DNA of 64,000 nucleotides from Sandaracinobacteroides hominis (GTDB lineage Bacteria; Pseudomonadota; Alphaproteobacteria; Sphingomonadales; Sphingomonadaceae): the NCBI RefSeq assembly GCF_016464365.1, contig NZ_JADCUC010000001.1:186001-250000 (forward strand), written 5' to 3'. The translations under genes and the position numbers were made by a program. Position 1 is the first letter of the stretch. The number at the start of each line of letters is the position of its first letter. This document shows positions 63,106 through 64,000 of the stretch, piece by piece. The notes under the pieces are model-generated. The model was not told the origin of the DNA, searched no databases, and saw only the letters and a list, made by a program, of their open reading frames with translations.

Positions 63106-63414
63106 TCAGGCGGCAGCTTCCGAAGCCTTCTTGGCCTCCGACACCTTGGAAACGTCGCGCTTCAGGCGACGGGCGCGCAGGCTGAGATCTTCGCTGCTGG
63201 TCTTCAACAGCCAGTTATCCAGGCCGCCGACATGCTCGACCGAACGCAGGCCATGCGTGGAGACGCGCAGGCGCACAGAGCGGCCCAGCGCTTCCGACAT
63301 CAGCGTCACGTTCTGCAGGTTGGGCAGGAAGGTGCGCTTCGTCTTGTTGTTGGCGTGGCTGACATTGTGGCCGACTTGACGACCCTTGCCGGTGAGCTCG
63401 CAAACGCGCGACAT
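63106..63414 (-). CDS. rpmB: 50S ribosomal protein L28
   Basis: 102 residues, the alphaproteobacterial length. [20 protein letters not shown], then [20 protein letters not shown], and the C-terminal [20 protein letters not shown] are family hallmarks. A promoter with TTGACG-17-TATGGC lies 67-95 bases upstream on the minus strand. Converges on the phytase-family gene with a five-base gap. Confidence 0.97.
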   Translation of the reverse strand: MSRVCELTGKGRQVGHNVSHANNKTKRTFLPNLQNVTLMSEALGRSVRLRVSTHGLRSVEHVGGLDNWLLKTSSEDLSLRARRLKRDVSKVSEAKKASEAAA

Positions 63415-63480
63415 GTGACGTGTCCTTAAAGGCTGAAATCATGCTGTTGGCCGGGCTGACCCCGCCGAAAACGAGCGGGG

Positions 63481-63509
63481 GCCATAGCTGCCGCGACCCA
63501 TATCGTCAA
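63481..63509 (-). promoter_or_regulatory. Candidate rpmB promoter
   Basis: On the minus strand TTGACG (63509-63504) and TATGGC (63486-63481) are separated by 17 bases, a good sigma70 arrangement with a strong -35 and weak -10, giving a leader of about 60 bases for rpmB. Confidence 0.55.
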
Positions 63510-63635
63510 GTGAATGCAGATAATCCGGGGGCAATAAACCCCGTTAAACCCCCTCGCGCACTGCAAACAGACGCACAGAACCAAATCTACGCATGCCGGG
63601 TAGACCAGCCTTACCTGCCGTGCCAATAAACCAAA

Positions 63636-63920
63636 GTGCCCGTTTACGCCATCCATTGCATAGACAAGCCGCAGCAGCGTGAGCTGCGCGCCTCCACTCG
63701 GGAGCAGCATCTCGCCTATCTGGAATCGGCGATCGAGCAAGTGCTGGTCGCCGGGCCGCTGCTGGACGACGAAGGCTTGCCCATCGGTTCCATGCTGCTG
63801 ATGGAGTTCCCGGATCGCCGCGCGGCCGTCGCCTTTGCAGCAGAGGACCCCTATGCCCGCGCCGGCCTGTTCGCCAGCGTGGCGGTCACCGCCTGGCGGC
63901 AGGTCTTTCCCCGGCCCTGA
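63636..63920 (+). CDS. YciI family protein
   Basis: 94 residues, ferredoxin-like fold: YAIHCIDKPQQRELRASTRE with a His in STREQHLAYLE, VAGPLLDDEG, GSMLLMEFPDRRAAVAFAAE-type sequence and DPYARAGLFASV. YCII-related proteins are putative small enzymes or subunits, function uncertain. GTG start at 63636 after a 221-base intergenic region shared with rpmB. Confidence 0.88.
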   Translation: MPVYAIHCIDKPQQRELRASTREQHLAYLESAIEQVLVAGPLLDDEGLPIGSMLLMEFPDRRAAVAFAAEDPYARAGLFASVAVTAWRQVFPRP

Positions 63921-63923
63921 AGG

Positions 63924-64000
63924 CTATTCCACCGCAGCGTAGATCATGCTGCGCAGCTGCCGCCGCACCGGATAGGTCGACGACGGGATCAGCTGGGTGA
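63924..64000 (-). CDS. 3' end of an unidentified gene
   Basis: The minus strand is open from the window edge and ends with ...STYPVRRQLRSMIYAAVE and a TAG stop at 63924-63926. Only 25 residues are visible, too few to name the product. The frame with this stop is preferred because the other two carry early stops or unlikely composition. Confidence 0.45.
   Translation of the reverse strand, partial: TQLIPSSTYPVRRQLRSMIYAAVE

Overview
This is a gene-dense, GC-rich (about 64% by eye) stretch of core chromosome from an alphaproteobacterium, most likely of the order Sphingomonadales. The evidence is lineage-typical content and order: nuoN-birA-coaX-rnj-DUF1467, a MipZ-type ParA ATPase, a Fur/Zur-like regulator, a ubiquinol-cytochrome c chaperone, a DUF1674 (SDHAF4-like) protein, EipA/DUF1134, a K+-independent-type membrane pyrophosphatase, and a fatty acid hydroxylase next to a GNAT-like protein of the kind linked to bacterial sphingolipids. 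I see no rRNA, tRNA, CRISPR array, prophage or insertion sequence.

Layout. 1-4246 (+): end of nuoN, then birA, coaX, rnj and a DUF1467 protein. 4243-12107: a putative inositol-phosphate locus. It holds a coiled-coil membrane protein and a CDP-alcohol phosphatidyltransferase on the minus strand. Divergent from them are a second CDP-alcohol phosphatidyltransferase carrying a degenerate nucleotidyltransferase-like N-terminal domain, inositol-3-phosphate synthase, a sugar/alditol-phosphate nucleotidyltransferase and a Wzi-like outer membrane protein. 12154-13499: pdeM and a fumarylacetoacetate hydrolase family gene. 13627-22806: an envelope block (EipA, LptD, SurA, PdxA, RsmA, DUF2141 on the minus strand, LptF, LptG). 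22941-24897: fatty acid hydroxylase and GNAT-like protein. 25086-27356: membrane-anchored LuxR-type HTH protein, two small unknown proteins, RadC. 27665-35783 (-): xth and erpA, an M23 peptidase, and an overlapping panC-phzF-glnE-bcp-DUF455 operon. 35904-39449 (+): mipZ, a J-domain protein, phosphomannomutase, phasin.

39623-43622 (-): dxs and tlyA, often neighbours in bacteria, are separated here by a toxin-antitoxin module, a small membrane ORF and a base-poor segment without a clear gene. This is the only obviously accessory spot. 43689-51466 (-): Fur-like regulator, TPR protein, RsmB-like methyltransferase, guaB, a second TPR protein, and a three-gene operon with a phosphotransferase. 51585-55256 (+): nusB, thiL, hppA. 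55335-64000: bamE (-), cytochrome bc1 chaperone, DUF177 protein, aminotransferase, DUF1674 (-), SDR, htpX, a second RsmB-like methyltransferase, glycine-zipper protein (-), esterase-like phytase-family protein, rpmB (-), a YciI protein, and the 3' end of an unidentified gene (-).

Two features recur. Many adjacent genes overlap by 1-8 bases at stop/start junctions, and in two cases (nuoN/birA and nusB/thiL) the only sensible start is CTG inside a CTGA junction. Short tandem duplications lie exactly on stop codons at four gene ends (FAH-family gene, guaB, the 87-aa membrane ORF and, more weakly, DUF455). The best candidate for an undescribed system is the inositol-phosphate locus. It resembles the archaeal/thermophile di-myo-inositol-phosphate pathway but with the domains rearranged.
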